From Sphingobacterium sp. ML3W (lineage in GTDB: Bacteria > Bacteroidota > Bacteroidia > Sphingobacteriales > Sphingobacteriaceae), in assembly GCF_000747525.1 (NCBI RefSeq), contig NZ_CP009278.1, forward strand, positions 4,154,001 through 4,218,000: DNA of 64,000 bases, read 5' to 3'. Within the stretch, counting starts at the first letter, position 1; each line of letters opens with the position of its first letter. Below, in pieces: positions 16,211 to 26,222 of this stretch. The notes under the pieces were generated by a model. The model was not told the origin of the DNA. It made no database searches and saw only the letters and a list, made by a program, of their open reading frames with translations. A program made the translations under genes and the position numbers.

Positions 16211-19200
16211 TTAGAAATTGACATTTAAGCCGAAAGAATAAACCGTGGAGAATGGGTATGTCTTTCCATCGTTCCAACCCCCTAAGCCTACAGTTTCTGG
16301 ATCAAACACTTTTGACATCTTTGAAAAAGTCAATAAATTTTCTCCTGACAAGTAAACCCTGAGTTTGGATACACCTATTTTCTTCAATGCTTCCTGACTA
16401 AAAGTATAACCGATCTGTGCATTTTTTAAACGCATATATGCCGCATTTTGAATATAGCGTGTTTGTATATTTTGGTTTTTAGTGGTATTGAAATAAGGTC
16501 TAGGTAAATAGGCCCCTTTATTTAAATCCAAGATACCATTTTGAACCATCGTAGAGTTTTCATCTCTGTAGAAATCCATATTCTCCTCAAAACCTGCTGA
16601 CTGCCACATACCACCGGTAGCACCCCAAAAATATGCACCATTGGGCATATAATCTCTTTTTCCTATACCTTGTAAGAAAACACGAGCGTCAAAACCTTTA
16701 TATGCCATGCTTAAGTCTAAGCTAAAGCGGTAACGTGGAGAACTATTACCTATTATGCTTAAATCCCCATGATCTTGAAGTGTATTTGCTCCATTATCCA
16801 CTTTACCATCACCGTTCAGATCGGCATACATAATATCACCTGCTTGCCACTGTGAGGCAAATGTTTGTTTGGTATGGGCTAAATGCGCATCCATTTCTCC
16901 CTGACTTTGTGCTATACCTAAAGTTGTATAACCCCAGATTTGATTACTTGCCCTTCCGCTGTACCATTGCGCCAAATCACCGTATTCATTTGGATATTTA
17001 GTGACCACTTGATGATCATCTGATAAAACCCCACGTACGCTATAGTCAAATTCTCCGATACGGTCTTTCCAAGATAGCTCGATTTCAAAACCCTTTGAAT
17101 ACATTTCAGAGTTATTTACTCTTGGAACTGCCGTACCTAAAATAGCTGGTAAAGTGGGTGCAGGGCCTATCATGTTAAAAGTGTTCCTTTTGAAAACCTC
17201 TAAAGTGATACCCAATCTATTCCTTAATGCCTGCACATCTAGTCCCACATTCCAACTGGAGACGCGTTCCCAAGTAAGGTTTGAGGAAATCAAACCAGGA
17301 GAATTAGCAGTATTGGTTTTTTGTCCATTTAATAACCAGCTTCCATTATTGGTTGATACCGGCATAAGCTCATAAAATGGATACCAATTATTGGTATATT
17401 GATTCCCAAGTTCGCCGTAAGACCCCCTTAATTTAAAGGCTGATATTTGATCTTTCCATTTCCAAAAACTTTCATTTGCGACGTTCCATCCCATCGATAC
17501 GGAAGGAAACAGATTCCACCTCAATTCGGTAGGAAAACGTGAAGATCCGTCATAACGTCCATTGACCTCAACTAAATATCGATCACGATAACTATAATTG
17601 ATACGACCAAAAAAACCAGCAGTGGCCCAATGTTGGTATGCTCCTGATGTCAGTGGGTTTTTAGTAGCGGTATTGAGCGTTGGGATATCATCAGATATTA
17701 AATCGGTCATACTACCTCTTAATGAACGGTTTTTTTCCAGCTCGGAGTTGAAACCTACCAAGAATTTAAATTGATGGTCATCTGCTATCGTTAAACTATA
17801 ATCTGTAAAGATATTCGTGCTAAAGTATTCTTCTTTTACACCTACCTCAGTGACTGCAGTATTACCTGCGGAATTATAACCTACTGCTAGCGGAAATGGC
17901 TCACCATCCGCTTTATAGGCATAGGCCTTCAATAATTCACTATGTGAGTTTGTGTTACGAATGCGGTAATTTACATTCGCATTAATATTCCAATCTTTTG
18001 TTGGTTTTATGAGCAATTGCACTTGTTGATAAAGGAGATCTTTCACCTCATTAGACCGTCCACCATTTAATAATTGACTGATCTCTGAAGGTTCCGAATA
18101 ATAGCCATTGTCATCTTTTACCGGTACAGTAGGCCATCGTCTTGCAATATTATGGTAGTAGAGATCGTTCATATGTGCCGCTTTACCATAATCTTCTCTA
18201 ACAAATCGGGTATTGGTCGTTAACTCGACATGGTCATTGACTATAAAGTTCAATTTATTTGCAAAAGTATAACGTTTGAATTTATCATCTGAATAACGAT
18301 TCAAACCACTTTGATCCATATAGTTACCAGAGGTGAAATATTTTATCTTTTCACTCCCTCCATTGATACTAAGGCTATGCTCATGTGAAGTAGAGAACTT
18401 ACGATAAAACTCATCAAACCAATTGGTATTGGCGTTGGATCCTGTATAATATCCCCAATCACCACTTGCATTAGGTACACTGACCGTATTAATGGTTCCT
18501 TTTTGATAGGCATCGATGCGATCAAGTACGTCTTGCGAAAACTTAGCTCCTTCACCATCATTGGCTGCAGCCTCATTATAATAGTAAGCAAATGTTTTTG
18601 AATCCAACATGGTCGGGAGTCCCATAGGTTTGCTTAGTCGTATATTATTGTTATAATTAACGACCGCCTTGCCCGATTTACCAGATTTGGTTGTGATCAA
18701 AATCACACCGAAAGGTGCGCGCGATCCATAGATGGCTGAGGAAGCTGCGTCTTTTAAAACAGAAATACTCTCGATATCATTGGGATTAATGGCATTGAGA
18801 TCTCCTTCCATCCCGTCAATGAGCACTAAAGTAGAAGCGGAAGAGCCTACGCCGATTGTTCCACCACCGCGAATATTGACACTTAAGTTTTGATTCAATT
18901 CTCCGCCTAATCCAGATGTCTGCAAATTCAGACCCGGTACCAAACCTTGGAGCGCCTGTCCTACATTTTGCACCGGTCTAGATTCTAATTCTTTTGATGA
19001 TACTGTAGAAACAGCGCCTGTTAAATTTGCTTTCTTTTGTTTACCATATCCTACGACAATAACTTCATCCATACCATAATTGGAAGATGCTAATTGAACC
19101 AAGAGGTTGGTTTTGCCAGAAACTTGAATTTCTTTGGTTACATAACCTACCGATGAAATAATTAAGGTCGCATCGGTGGGTACATTTGATAATTGAAAAT

Positions 19201-19702
19201 TACCTGATCCATCGGTAGAAGTAGAATTGGTGGTTCCTTTTATAATAATCGTAGCTCCTGGTAAAGGTTTTCCATCTTCATCTTTTACCTGACCCGTCGT
19301 TGTTTTCTGATTGCTTAAATTCTCCCGTAATATTGTTTGTTCTTTAGTGGGGGCAACATGAATGACAACTGTATTGTCCATCAATTCCCAAACTAAATTT
19401 TTACCCTGAAGAATTGTATTCATCGTTTCAGGTAGAGAAGAATCATGTATGGTCGCCGTAATGGGCATATTGGCTATAGCATCTCCTTTAAACAAGAAAG
19501 ATACTCCTTTTTGTTTTTGTATTGTTCTCATCACGTTTTTCAGAGATTCCCCTTTCACGTTAAGTTGAATGGTTTGGGCTTTCACGCTTGCAATAACCTG
19601 AAAAATAGTAGTAATCAGTAAAAGTGCTATTAGCTTCATCGTAATGAATAATCGGAAAGCAAAGCGACTATCTAGCCACCTTACAATTGGTTTAAAAAAC
19701 AT
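16211..19702 (-). CDS. SusC-family TonB-dependent transducer with STN domain
   Basis: 1163-aa outer-membrane receptor. After the signal peptide (cleavage near VKAQT) residues about 45-110 form a secretin/TonB short N-terminal (STN) domain, the part that contacts FecR-type anti-sigma factors. Then come the carboxypeptidase-like domain (TTGQVKDEDGKPLPGATIIIKGT), the motif MDEVIVVGYGKQKKANLTGAV, plug motifs (NIRGGGTIG, VLKDAASSAIYGSRAPFGVILITTK) and the barrel, ending LNVNF. The STN domain fits the FecR and ECF sigma genes encoded directly upstream. ATG 19702 is used; ATG at 19639 (residue 22) would give a shorter, more conventional signal peptide and is a real alternative. Ligand unknown. Confidence 0.93.
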   Translation of the reverse strand: MFFKPIVRWLDSRFAFRLFITMKLIALLLITTIFQVIASVKAQTIQLNVKGESLKNVMRTIQKQKGVSFLFKGDAIANMPITATIHDSSLPETMNTILQGKNLVWELMDNTVVIHVAPTKEQTILRENLSNQKTTTGQVKDEDGKPLPGATIIIKGTTNSTSTDGSGNFQLSNVPTDATLIISSVGYVTKEIQVSGKTNLLVQLASSNYGMDEVIVVGYGKQKKANLTGAVSTVSSKELESRPVQNVGQALQGLVPGLNLQTSGLGGELNQNLSVNIRGGGTIGVGSSASTLVLIDGMEGDLNAINPNDIESISVLKDAASSAIYGSRAPFGVILITTKSGKSGKAVVNYNNNIRLSKPMGLPTMLDSKTFAYYYNEAAANDGEGAKFSQDVLDRIDAYQKGTINTVSVPNASGDWGYYTGSNANTNWFDEFYRKFSTSHEHSLSINGGSEKIKYFTSGNYMDQSGLNRYSDDKFKRYTFANKLNFIVNDHVELTTNTRFVREDYGKAAHMNDLYYHNIARRWPTVPVKDDNGYYSEPSEISQLLNGGRSNEVKDLLYQQVQLLIKPTKDWNINANVNYRIRNTNSHSELLKAYAYKADGEPFPLAVGYNSAGNTAVTEVGVKEEYFSTNIFTDYSLTIADDHQFKFLVGFNSELEKNRSLRGSMTDLISDDIPTLNTATKNPLTSGAYQHWATAGFFGRINYSYRDRYLVEVNGRYDGSSRFPTELRWNLFPSVSMGWNVANESFWKWKDQISAFKLRGSYGELGNQYTNNWYPFYELMPVSTNNGSWLLNGQKTNTANSPGLISSNLTWERVSSWNVGLDVQALRNRLGITLEVFKRNTFNMIGPAPTLPAILGTAVPRVNNSEMYSKGFEIELSWKDRIGEFDYSVRGVLSDDHQVVTKYPNEYGDLAQWYSGRASNQIWGYTTLGIAQSQGEMDAHLAHTKQTFASQWQAGDIMYADLNGDGKVDNGANTLQDHGDLSIIGNSSPRYRFSLDLSMAYKGFDARVFLQGIGKRDYMPNGAYFWGATGGMWQSAGFEENMDFYRDENSTMVQNGILDLNKGAYLPRPYFNTTKNQNIQTRYIQNAAYMRLKNAQIGYTFSQEALKKIGVSKLRVYLSGENLLTFSKMSKVFDPETVGLGGWNDGKTYPFSTVYSFGLNVNF

Positions 19703-19884
19703 ATTTTAAAATGTTAAATTGGTTATTTAATTTGTTTCATGAAGGATTTCCACCTCCTTATCGGTAATTTATATTCATCATTTAGGATGATTGATGTCCC
19801 ACCACCAATCAGTTTTTATTAATATCAATAAGTATATCTTGCTTTTATAGAACCTCCTTTCTTAATCAGAACCTATTATCTTCA

Positions 19885-21105
19885 CTATTCTTCAATTAGC
19901 AATTTTATATGATTTCCATTGCTGAGAATGCTAAATTTAAGTCCACTTTTCTCCAGCATGTACAAGACAGATTTTAAACTTTTAGTTCGATCTATGATGC
20001 CATAAAATGGTATTGGTGAATAATGATCGGGATATTCGATTTCAATGCCATACCAACGTCCCAATTGTTCTAATACATCTTTGGAATCGGTGCCATCAAA
20101 ATAAAACTGACCTCTTTTCCATGCTGAGATCTGTTCTAAATCCACAGTTTGTATCTTCATCTGAACACCATCACTGGTACTTTGCTGCCCTGGTAATAAA
20201 AATTGCTTTTCAAGTCTGGAACCATTCATACTGACAGCAACTTTTCCTTCTAACAGAGCTGTTTTAGTATACTTTTGATCAGCATAAGCGGAAACATTAA
20301 ACTTAGTGCCCAAAACTTCGATGGTTTGATTTGCAGACTTGACGATGAATGGTAATCTTTGCATGCCATTTTTATGTTTACTATTCGGAATTTCAGCTCC
20401 CACAACTTCAAAAAATGCTTCCCCTTCAAGTTCAACGATACGTCTATCTGAATCAAAACCGATGGGATAGGTTAATCTGGACCCTGAGTTTAAAAAGACT
20501 TTTGTACCATCAGAAAGCACAACTTGATAACTGCTTTTTAAAGGCACTTCGAGTACCATTTTTGTCGATTTATCAAGATAGTCCTCTCCGAGCTCGAGGG
20601 TCATTCCGTATAGCGCACTGTCTCCTAAATGTATACCCTCAGAATTATCATTTAAAACAATAATACGACCATCAGGCAAAATGATTTGTGCCTTGGTTGT
20701 TCCAGCTGCAACATCCGTCATCTCGCTAAACGTAACAGTACTATATTGAACATGGTTGTATTGTAAATAAAAAATCATAGCAGTCACAGATATTGTAAGT
20801 ACGATGCTCGCCGCCCAATATAAAATCGTTTTTTTATATGTTTTTCGACTACTTCTAGATTGAATGCCATCCGCTACCCGTGCCATCAGCTCTTGCTCCT
20901 TTTCCCCATTCATCCAATCTTTTTCTAAATTTTGGAAACGGTCTAAATCATCCATCAATGTTTTCGACTGCCCTAAAGCATTTAAAAAATGTTGATTTCT
21001 AACATCTTCGTCTAACCAAACATTTAAATCGAGCGCTTCATCCTCGTTCAATCTTTCTTGAAAATATTTCTTAATTAATTTTGAAATATAATTTAGGTTG
21101 TTCAT
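19885..21105 (-). CDS. FecR-family anti-sigma factor
   Basis: 406-aa single-pass inner-membrane regulator. Residues 1-80 form the cytoplasmic sigma-binding part, the segment TILYWAASIVLTISVTAMIF (about 90-109) is the membrane helix, and the rest is periplasmic. The FecR core is visible as VAAGTTKAQIILPDGRIIVLND and VPLKSSYQVVLSDGTKVFLNSGSRLTYP, then GEAFFEV and VLGTKFNVSAY. The C-terminal DUF4974-type domain is represented by QISAWKRGQFYFDGTDSKDVLEQLGRWYGIEIEY. It sits between the ECF sigma gene and the STN-SusC gene, the standard order in Bacteroidota: substrate binding by SusC signals through this protein to free the sigma factor. Confidence 0.95.
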   Translation of the reverse strand: MNNLNYISKLIKKYFQERLNEDEALDLNVWLDEDVRNQHFLNALGQSKTLMDDLDRFQNLEKDWMNGEKEQELMARVADGIQSRSSRKTYKKTILYWAASIVLTISVTAMIFYLQYNHVQYSTVTFSEMTDVAAGTTKAQIILPDGRIIVLNDNSEGIHLGDSALYGMTLELGEDYLDKSTKMVLEVPLKSSYQVVLSDGTKVFLNSGSRLTYPIGFDSDRRIVELEGEAFFEVVGAEIPNSKHKNGMQRLPFIVKSANQTIEVLGTKFNVSAYADQKYTKTALLEGKVAVSMNGSRLEKQFLLPGQQSTSDGVQMKIQTVDLEQISAWKRGQFYFDGTDSKDVLEQLGRWYGIEIEYPDHYSPIPFYGIIDRTKSLKSVLYMLEKSGLKFSILSNGNHIKLLIEE

Positions 21106-21174
21106 AATTACTCGGCTATTAACAGTATATACAGTTAGGGAGGTAAAACCTAATCAAAAATTTCACCGTTAAAC

Positions 21175-21756
21175 CTAATTACCTAAATAACAGGAGAATA
21201 AAATAACTCCAAACCAATTATTTGGTTTATCTAATACATTACGTAAATGCTTAATAGACTTAGATTTGGCATTAAATACAACCTGAGGAGTGGTCTCCAG
21301 TAAGAGACAGATTTCTTGAGTAGAATATCCCTGCATACAACTCATTCTAAAAATATTCCTTTGTTGCTCTGACAACTTAGCAAGCTCTTTCTCTACCTGT
21401 TGTAAAAACTCATCGTATATGATTTGCTGTTGTATATCCGTATCATCGTAAATCAACAGATTATCCAATTCATAATCAAACGGTGGAACGTGTTTATTTT
21501 TCTCCACTGCATTTAAACAAGCATTTTTTGTCACCTGGTATAGAAAGCGAACGGCATGTTGATCAGATTGAAATTTTTCCTGATAATTCCAAACCTTCAA
21601 AAAAGCATCAACCACCAGTTCTTCTGTTAATTCTTTTGATTGTACAATATTATAAGCGAAAAATGATAATGGCTTTAGGTACAACTTCATGAATCTATTT
21701 AAACCGTTCTCATTTCCATTTTTAAGTTCAATGTACCATAATGCATCAATTTCCAT
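21175..21756 (-). CDS. ECF RNA polymerase sigma factor (FecI/RpoE-like)
   Basis: 193-aa sigma-70 family factor. Region 2 spans about residues 15-90 (LSFFAYNIVQSKELTEELVVDAFLKVWNYQEKF) and region 4 about 125-175 (LAKLSEQQRNIFRMSCMQGYSTQEICLLLETTPQVVFNAKSKSIKHLR, a helix-turn-helix). Start ATG 21756. It is the first gene of the group sigma, anti-sigma, STN-SusC, SusD, all on minus. It should activate its own operon when FecR releases it. The distance to the FecR gene is 69 bp. Confidence 0.93.
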   Translation of the reverse strand: MEIDALWYIELKNGNENGLNRFMKLYLKPLSFFAYNIVQSKELTEELVVDAFLKVWNYQEKFQSDQHAVRFLYQVTKNACLNAVEKNKHVPPFDYELDNLLIYDDTDIQQQIIYDEFLQQVEKELAKLSEQQRNIFRMSCMQGYSTQEICLLLETTPQVVFNAKSKSIKHLRNVLDKPNNWFGVILFSCYLGN

Positions 21757-22456
21757 TCTGACTCAATCTTTAAAAACATTTTTCAAACCAACATCCTGAC
21801 TTCAGTTAACCCTGTTTATGTAGGTGGATTAAATTGGTATTGTTTTCTAAGATAATACAAAAACATATCATTATGTCATACTTAAGGATCGCTGTTTTAA
21901 ACTATTAGAAAATCAATCAGTTTCCAAATCTGATAAATATTACCACTTTTAAATAGAAGGTAAATTGATGGAAGGTCTTAATAAGTCACACTAGGCATGA
22001 TTTTCTAGCTACACACTTGTTCCATATGCAACTAAGCATTTGGAGAAGACTAGTTTAAAATAGTATTTCGTTTCAAATTTTGCTATAGATTTGAAGGTTT
22101 TGCTAAATGGATATTTCCTTATTTCCAAACAGTCTAAATGGGTGTTTAGCCATCTAATATTGACTAAATATTGGTGAATATCTGAACAATAAATTGAACA
22201 GGTGTTCTACTGTCAACAAACACAATATTTCATTTCTATTTTTTCATATTTTCTATTACAATCAAATTATAAAAGACACAATCAATAAAAAAAATTTTGG
22301 TTTCGCAGTATTTTCGATGTAAATTTCGCTGATGATTTCACTAAATAAATTACCCGTAACGCAAAGAATTTTAGTGAAAATCTGATAAAAAAAACGATTA
22401 TATCGAATGTAATTAAATCATATTTGTAACAAAAAATATACGTTTCTAGCTTAAAA
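21757..22456. other. Long intergenic region upstream of the ECF sigma gene
   Basis: About 700 bp without a supported gene; stops break every frame. It lies between the start of the minus sigma gene and the end of the minus MFS operon, so it should contain the sigma-operon promoter. I saw no exact TTG/TAnnTTTG pair on the minus strand near 21760-21850, which would be expected if a special sigma factor reads it. Confidence 0.5.
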
Positions 22457-22516
22457 CGTATTGAGAAGCATCCCTTTAAAATAATGTTTTATTTAAAAGA
22501 GATGCTTCTCAATACG
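22457..22516 (-). terminator. Long-stem terminator after the MFS exporter gene
   Basis: A perfect 16-bp inverted repeat (22457-22472 with 22501-22516), starting 20 bp after the stop codon, encloses a 28-nt A+T-rich segment that can partly fold on. The minus-strand tail is TTTTAAG, a weak T-run. Confidence 0.7.
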
Positions 22517-22535
22517 GATATTCGTTTAAAATAGT

Positions 22536-23729
22536 CTATTGGTTATGCTTAATAATTTTGGGTTCTAAAATCAAATAACAACATACATAAAGCACATGGC
22601 AAACAAACAGTGCTAGACCCGTCAATAGTAATAAATCGGCAGGGATAATGTTGGTGATAGCGGAGATACAAAAGGTAACGACCAACTGTAAAGAGCCTAA
22701 TAAAGCGGATGCAGAACCACTGTTCTCATGAAACGGTTCTAAGGCTAATTTAGTCGTTGTTGGGAATAAAATCCCCAAAGTCAGAATCAAAAAGAATAAT
22801 GGAATCAATAGCACTATAATTGGTTGTTTAGCAATACATAGTCCCAGAAAAACCACGCTAAGTATCAATCCTATTAGTATTGTACTTTTAATGATTTGGC
22901 GTACAGATAACCAGCGTGATAATACCGAATTAGATAACCAGGCTCCGATTACTAACCCTATGGCATTAAAAGCAAATATATAACTGAAATATTGTGAAGT
23001 GAGGTTTCCATATTCCATAATCAAATATGGTGCATTCGCTAAATAAATCATCAATATACTATAAGTCAAGCTACCAATTAAGGTGTATTTCACAAACGTT
23101 CTGACTTTAAGTACGCTCTTAAACTCCTGCAATAAGTTTCCTTGTTTTCCAATCGTTTTAACTCTAGTTTCAGGTAGGAATAGGATAACAGAAAACAAGC
23201 TAAATACACCTAAAACCAATAGCGTAATAAAAGTTGATTGCCAATCGAAATGTGAGACCAAAAAATTTCCGGCAACCGGTCCAATAATAGGGGCTACACC
23301 TGCTATAATAGCTAATAGGGAAAAGATATGCATAGTCTCTGCCTTGTCAAAATATTCGTTTACAATGGCTCTTGCGATCACAACTCCTGCACAGCCGGCA
23401 AACGCCTGGAAAAACCTAGCAATCCAGAACTGTTCGATAGTAACGGAGTATATACACGCAATAGTTGCTACAATAAATAGAAGTAAGGATATAATCGTCG
23501 GCCATTTCCTTCCATAACGATCTGACATAATTCCCCAAAATAGTTGACCAGCAGCAAATCCAGCTAAAAACGTAGATATAGAAAACTGAACGGCTTTCAA
23601 ATCTGTTTGATAATACTGTGCAATTTTTAAAAATCCTGGCAAATACAAGTCGATACTAAAGGGCTCTAAAGCAGACAAAAGTGCTAAAATGAGCACGACT
23701 ACGAGTTGATTTGTTTTTAAGTTACCCAT
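22536..23729 (-). CDS. MFS drug-resistance exporter, Bcr/CflA family
   Basis: 397-aa inner-membrane proton antiporter with about 12 hydrophobic segments. The N-terminus LEPFSIDLYLPGFLKIAQYY is the Bcr/CflA signature (the SIDMYLP-type motif in helix 1), and GIMSDRYGRKWP is MFS motif A between helices 2 and 3. A second block, ARAIVNEYF with IAGVAPIIGPVAGNFL, matches motif C of antiporters. Length is normal. It follows the AraC-type regulator gene by 62 bp in the same direction, so that regulator may control it. Family members export bicyclomycin, chloramphenicol or sulfonamides; the substrate here cannot be read from the sequence. Confidence 0.9.
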   Translation of the reverse strand: MGNLKTNQLVVVLILALLSALEPFSIDLYLPGFLKIAQYYQTDLKAVQFSISTFLAGFAAGQLFWGIMSDRYGRKWPTIISLLLFIVATIACIYSVTIEQFWIARFFQAFAGCAGVVIARAIVNEYFDKAETMHIFSLLAIIAGVAPIIGPVAGNFLVSHFDWQSTFITLLVLGVFSLFSVILFLPETRVKTIGKQGNLLQEFKSVLKVRTFVKYTLIGSLTYSILMIYLANAPYLIMEYGNLTSQYFSYIFAFNAIGLVIGAWLSNSVLSRWLSVRQIIKSTILIGLILSVVFLGLCIAKQPIIVLLIPLFFLILTLGILFPTTTKLALEPFHENSGSASALLGSLQLVVTFCISAITNIIPADLLLLTGLALFVCHVLYVCCYLILEPKIIKHNQ

Positions 23730-23791
23730 GTTTCTTTTTTGTGATTACAAAGGTAATTGTGAATTTAGTTCAAAACTTATGCTAATGCGAC

Positions 23792-24637
23792 TTATCCTTG
23801 GACTTTCTTCACCTGTTCTCTAAAATTTAGTGGAGTCTGTAGGGTTAATTTCTTAAAAAAACGATTGAAATAGGAGACCTCAGAGAAACACAGTTTATGC
23901 GCTATATCCTGAATATTTTCGGTGCTATGGCCTACGAGCCTTTTAGCTTCAAGCAGTAATCGATCTTGCAGTTGTTGCTTTAAACTTTTTCCGATAGAAA
24001 GGAGGAGTATTTCGTTCATCCGCTTAGTAGAGAGTGCCACTTTATCCGCGTAAAACTCATTTTTCCGCTGCGTGATGTAGTGTCGTTCAATCAACTCTAA
24101 AAGTTTATGAATACGCGCGTCAATAGTAACATGACTTTGCTGCACTACAGGTAAATCTTGTAGATGAAGAATATACAATTGTAAATATTTTTCTAATACG
24201 GCTGCCCGTTTTAGTGAGTGAAACTCCATTTCAATCAAGAGATGTAAATGTTCGAAGAGCTTCTGCATTGGAAGAGTTACATCAAATTTCAGGTGATTAT
24301 GTCCTGTAAACGCTTTTTGCTTGGCTTCATTAAACAAAACGCGATGAAAGTAATCCATGTCTATCGCTAAATAATACCCAGAAACAGCAATGGGATCAAA
24401 ATAATGTACTTGTCCTGGATAAATAATCCAAATCTGGTTGGGCTCTATTTGATAGGTCGTGAAATCAATTTGATGTTCTTCTCCAGAAGCACCGGTAAAC
24501 CAATAGATTTGATAAAAATTGTATTGATAGTGCTGTTTAAAATCAAACAATTCTAAACTATTTTCAATTCTAAAAAATTCGATTGGAATATCTTTATCCT
24601 GTTGTTGTATCTGGATGACTTGCTTTCTCGATTTCAT
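23792..24637 (-). CDS. AraC-family transcriptional regulator
   Basis: 281-aa regulator. Residues 1-110 resemble an AraC-type cupin-like sensing domain (YQIYWFTGASGEEHQIDFTTYQIEPNQIWIIYPGQVHYFD). The C-terminal 100 residues carry the two helix-turn-helix motifs, with KSLKQQLQDRLLLEAKRLVGHSTENIQDIAHKLCFSEVSYFNRFFKKLTLQTPLNFRE, a close match to the AraC signature. It is transcribed toward the MFS exporter with a short gap, implying co-transcription and probable control of it. The start is ATG 24637. The effector is unknown. Confidence 0.92.
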   Translation of the reverse strand: MKSRKQVIQIQQQDKDIPIEFFRIENSLELFDFKQHYQYNFYQIYWFTGASGEEHQIDFTTYQIEPNQIWIIYPGQVHYFDPIAVSGYYLAIDMDYFHRVLFNEAKQKAFTGHNHLKFDVTLPMQKLFEHLHLLIEMEFHSLKRAAVLEKYLQLYILHLQDLPVVQQSHVTIDARIHKLLELIERHYITQRKNEFYADKVALSTKRMNEILLLSIGKSLKQQLQDRLLLEAKRLVGHSTENIQDIAHKLCFSEVSYFNRFFKKLTLQTPLNFREQVKKVQG

Positions 24638-25116
24638 AAATACTGGACCTTAGTAAGCTATTTAAAACAAGTAAATTTTAATTGCAAAAATACTAAATAT
24701 CAACAATAGTATCCTATAATTTTACTGCTCACCAGCTCATGTACTTTTACAGTATTGGCCCAAATGTTTGTCCATATATCATTAAAACTTGTTTTATTCT
24801 TGACAATCCAGATTACCTATATCCTGTTCTATTTAAAATAAACTTCAATGATATTCATACAATTTTTGGAATATCATCTTGCTCTAATTGATTCCTTTCC
24901 GATATACCATACGCTATAATTACCTTTATAAAACTCACAAAGACGTGTAAAAAATTATGGTAAATCATAAATATTCATATCTTTACATATACCTAAAAAT
25001 CTGTCAATTACGCGAATATTCATTGTGATGTATCTTGATAATGAAATTAAAAATTTCATCATAATCATTAATTATTCAAAAGCAGATCTAAAAATTAAAT
25101 TTCAAAACTTAAAATA
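24638..25116. other. Divergent intergenic region, no gene seen
   Basis: 479 bp, very AT-rich, between the AraC gene (minus) and the SMP-30-type gene (plus). It should hold both promoters. I found no exact Bacteroidota promoter and no strong hairpin or coding frame. Confidence 0.5.
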
Positions 25117-26130
25117 ATGAAAATATATAAAAATATACAAGTTGTGGTACTCCTGTTGATTATCCTATTCCCATCAATTGTGCTAGGGCAAGCCAGTTCG
25201 AAACCCTTTGATGGAGCTAAAATCGAAGTATTTCACCCCGACCTCAAGAAAATAATGGACCCATCCACAAAAATCGAATTGCTGGCCGCTGGTCTCGAAT
25301 GGACAGAAGGGCCGGTTTGGAACCATCAAGGAGACTATTTATTGTTTAGCGACACGAGACTCAATACCATATATAAATGGTCTTCAAAGAATGGTCTAGA
25401 GAAGTTTTTAGAACCCGCAGGATATCAAGGTGCTGATATCTACAGTGAAGAACCAGGCACAAATGGATTATTGATCAATCAAAAAGGAAATATAGTGGCA
25501 TGTGATCATGGTAACAGACAAATTGTCGAAATTGATCTCAATACTAAAAAATTTACACCCTTAAGTACTCACTGGAATCAATTGCGGTTTAGTTCGCCTA
25601 ATGATATTTGTCAACATCAACGTGGGGATTATTTTTTTACTGACCCTCCATATGGACTCCCAAATAGAGAACGTGATACTTTGAATAGAGAAATTACTGC
25701 TAATGGCGTTTACAGACTGGATCGTTCAGGAAAAACCACACAAATCATTACAGACTTAACGAGACCAAATGGTATTGCACTGTCGACAAAACAAGATAGG
25801 TTGTATGTCGCCATTAGCGATCATAAATACCCTTTTATTATGGAGTATCCTTTAAATAATAAACTGGATATTGGAAAGGGTCGGGTTTTTGTAGATTTTA
25901 GATTAAAATTTCCTTCTGAACCGATGGCTGCGGATGGTATTAAAGTGCATTCAGATGGATATATATTTGCTGCCGCTGGAAACGGAATTATCATCTTAAA
26001 TAGTGATGGGGAATTACTGGGTAGAATTAAACTTGGTATTGCTACTGCAAACTGCAGCTTTGGAGGAGATGGATATTTATATATAACTGCTTCAGATAAA
26101 CTATTACGTGTTCCACTTCAAAAAATATAA
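25117..26130 (+). CDS. Secreted SMP-30/gluconolactonase-family lactonase
   Basis: 337-aa exported beta-propeller protein. An N-terminal signal peptide (hydrophobic residues about 8-22, cleavage near VLGQA) is followed by the SGL domain: LEWTEGPVWNHQGDYLLFSDTRLNTIYKW at the start, SSPNDICQHQRGDYFFTDPPYGL in the middle (metal-ligand Asn-Asp), and LTRPNGIALSTKQDRLYVAISD later, with AADGIKVHSDG near the end. These place the metal-binding Glu and Asn/Asp residues. Such enzymes hydrolyse sugar lactones, for example gluconolactone, in the periplasm. It stands alone, divergent from the AraC gene and followed by a terminator-like hairpin. The physiological substrate is not determined. Confidence 0.88.
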   Translation: MKIYKNIQVVVLLLIILFPSIVLGQASSKPFDGAKIEVFHPDLKKIMDPSTKIELLAAGLEWTEGPVWNHQGDYLLFSDTRLNTIYKWSSKNGLEKFLEPAGYQGADIYSEEPGTNGLLINQKGNIVACDHGNRQIVEIDLNTKKFTPLSTHWNQLRFSSPNDICQHQRGDYFFTDPPYGLPNRERDTLNREITANGVYRLDRSGKTTQIITDLTRPNGIALSTKQDRLYVAISDHKYPFIMEYPLNNKLDIGKGRVFVDFRLKFPSEPMAADGIKVHSDGYIFAAAGNGIIILNSDGELLGRIKLGIATANCSFGGDGYLYITASDKLLRVPLQKI

Positions 26131-26180
26131 GCCGAAAAAAATAGGCCTTATCCTATATTTACATCATACCAGTCATCGAC

Positions 26181-26222
26181 AAGCTCCCTCTTAATAGTTG
26201 CGTACCATTTAAGAGGGAGCTT
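26181..26222 (+). terminator. Terminator-like hairpin after the lactonase gene
   Basis: Perfect 14-bp stem (26181-26194 with 26209-26222), GC-rich in the middle, with a 14-nt loop, 50 bp after the stop. There is no T-run on either side, so termination could be weak or Rho-assisted. Confidence 0.6.
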
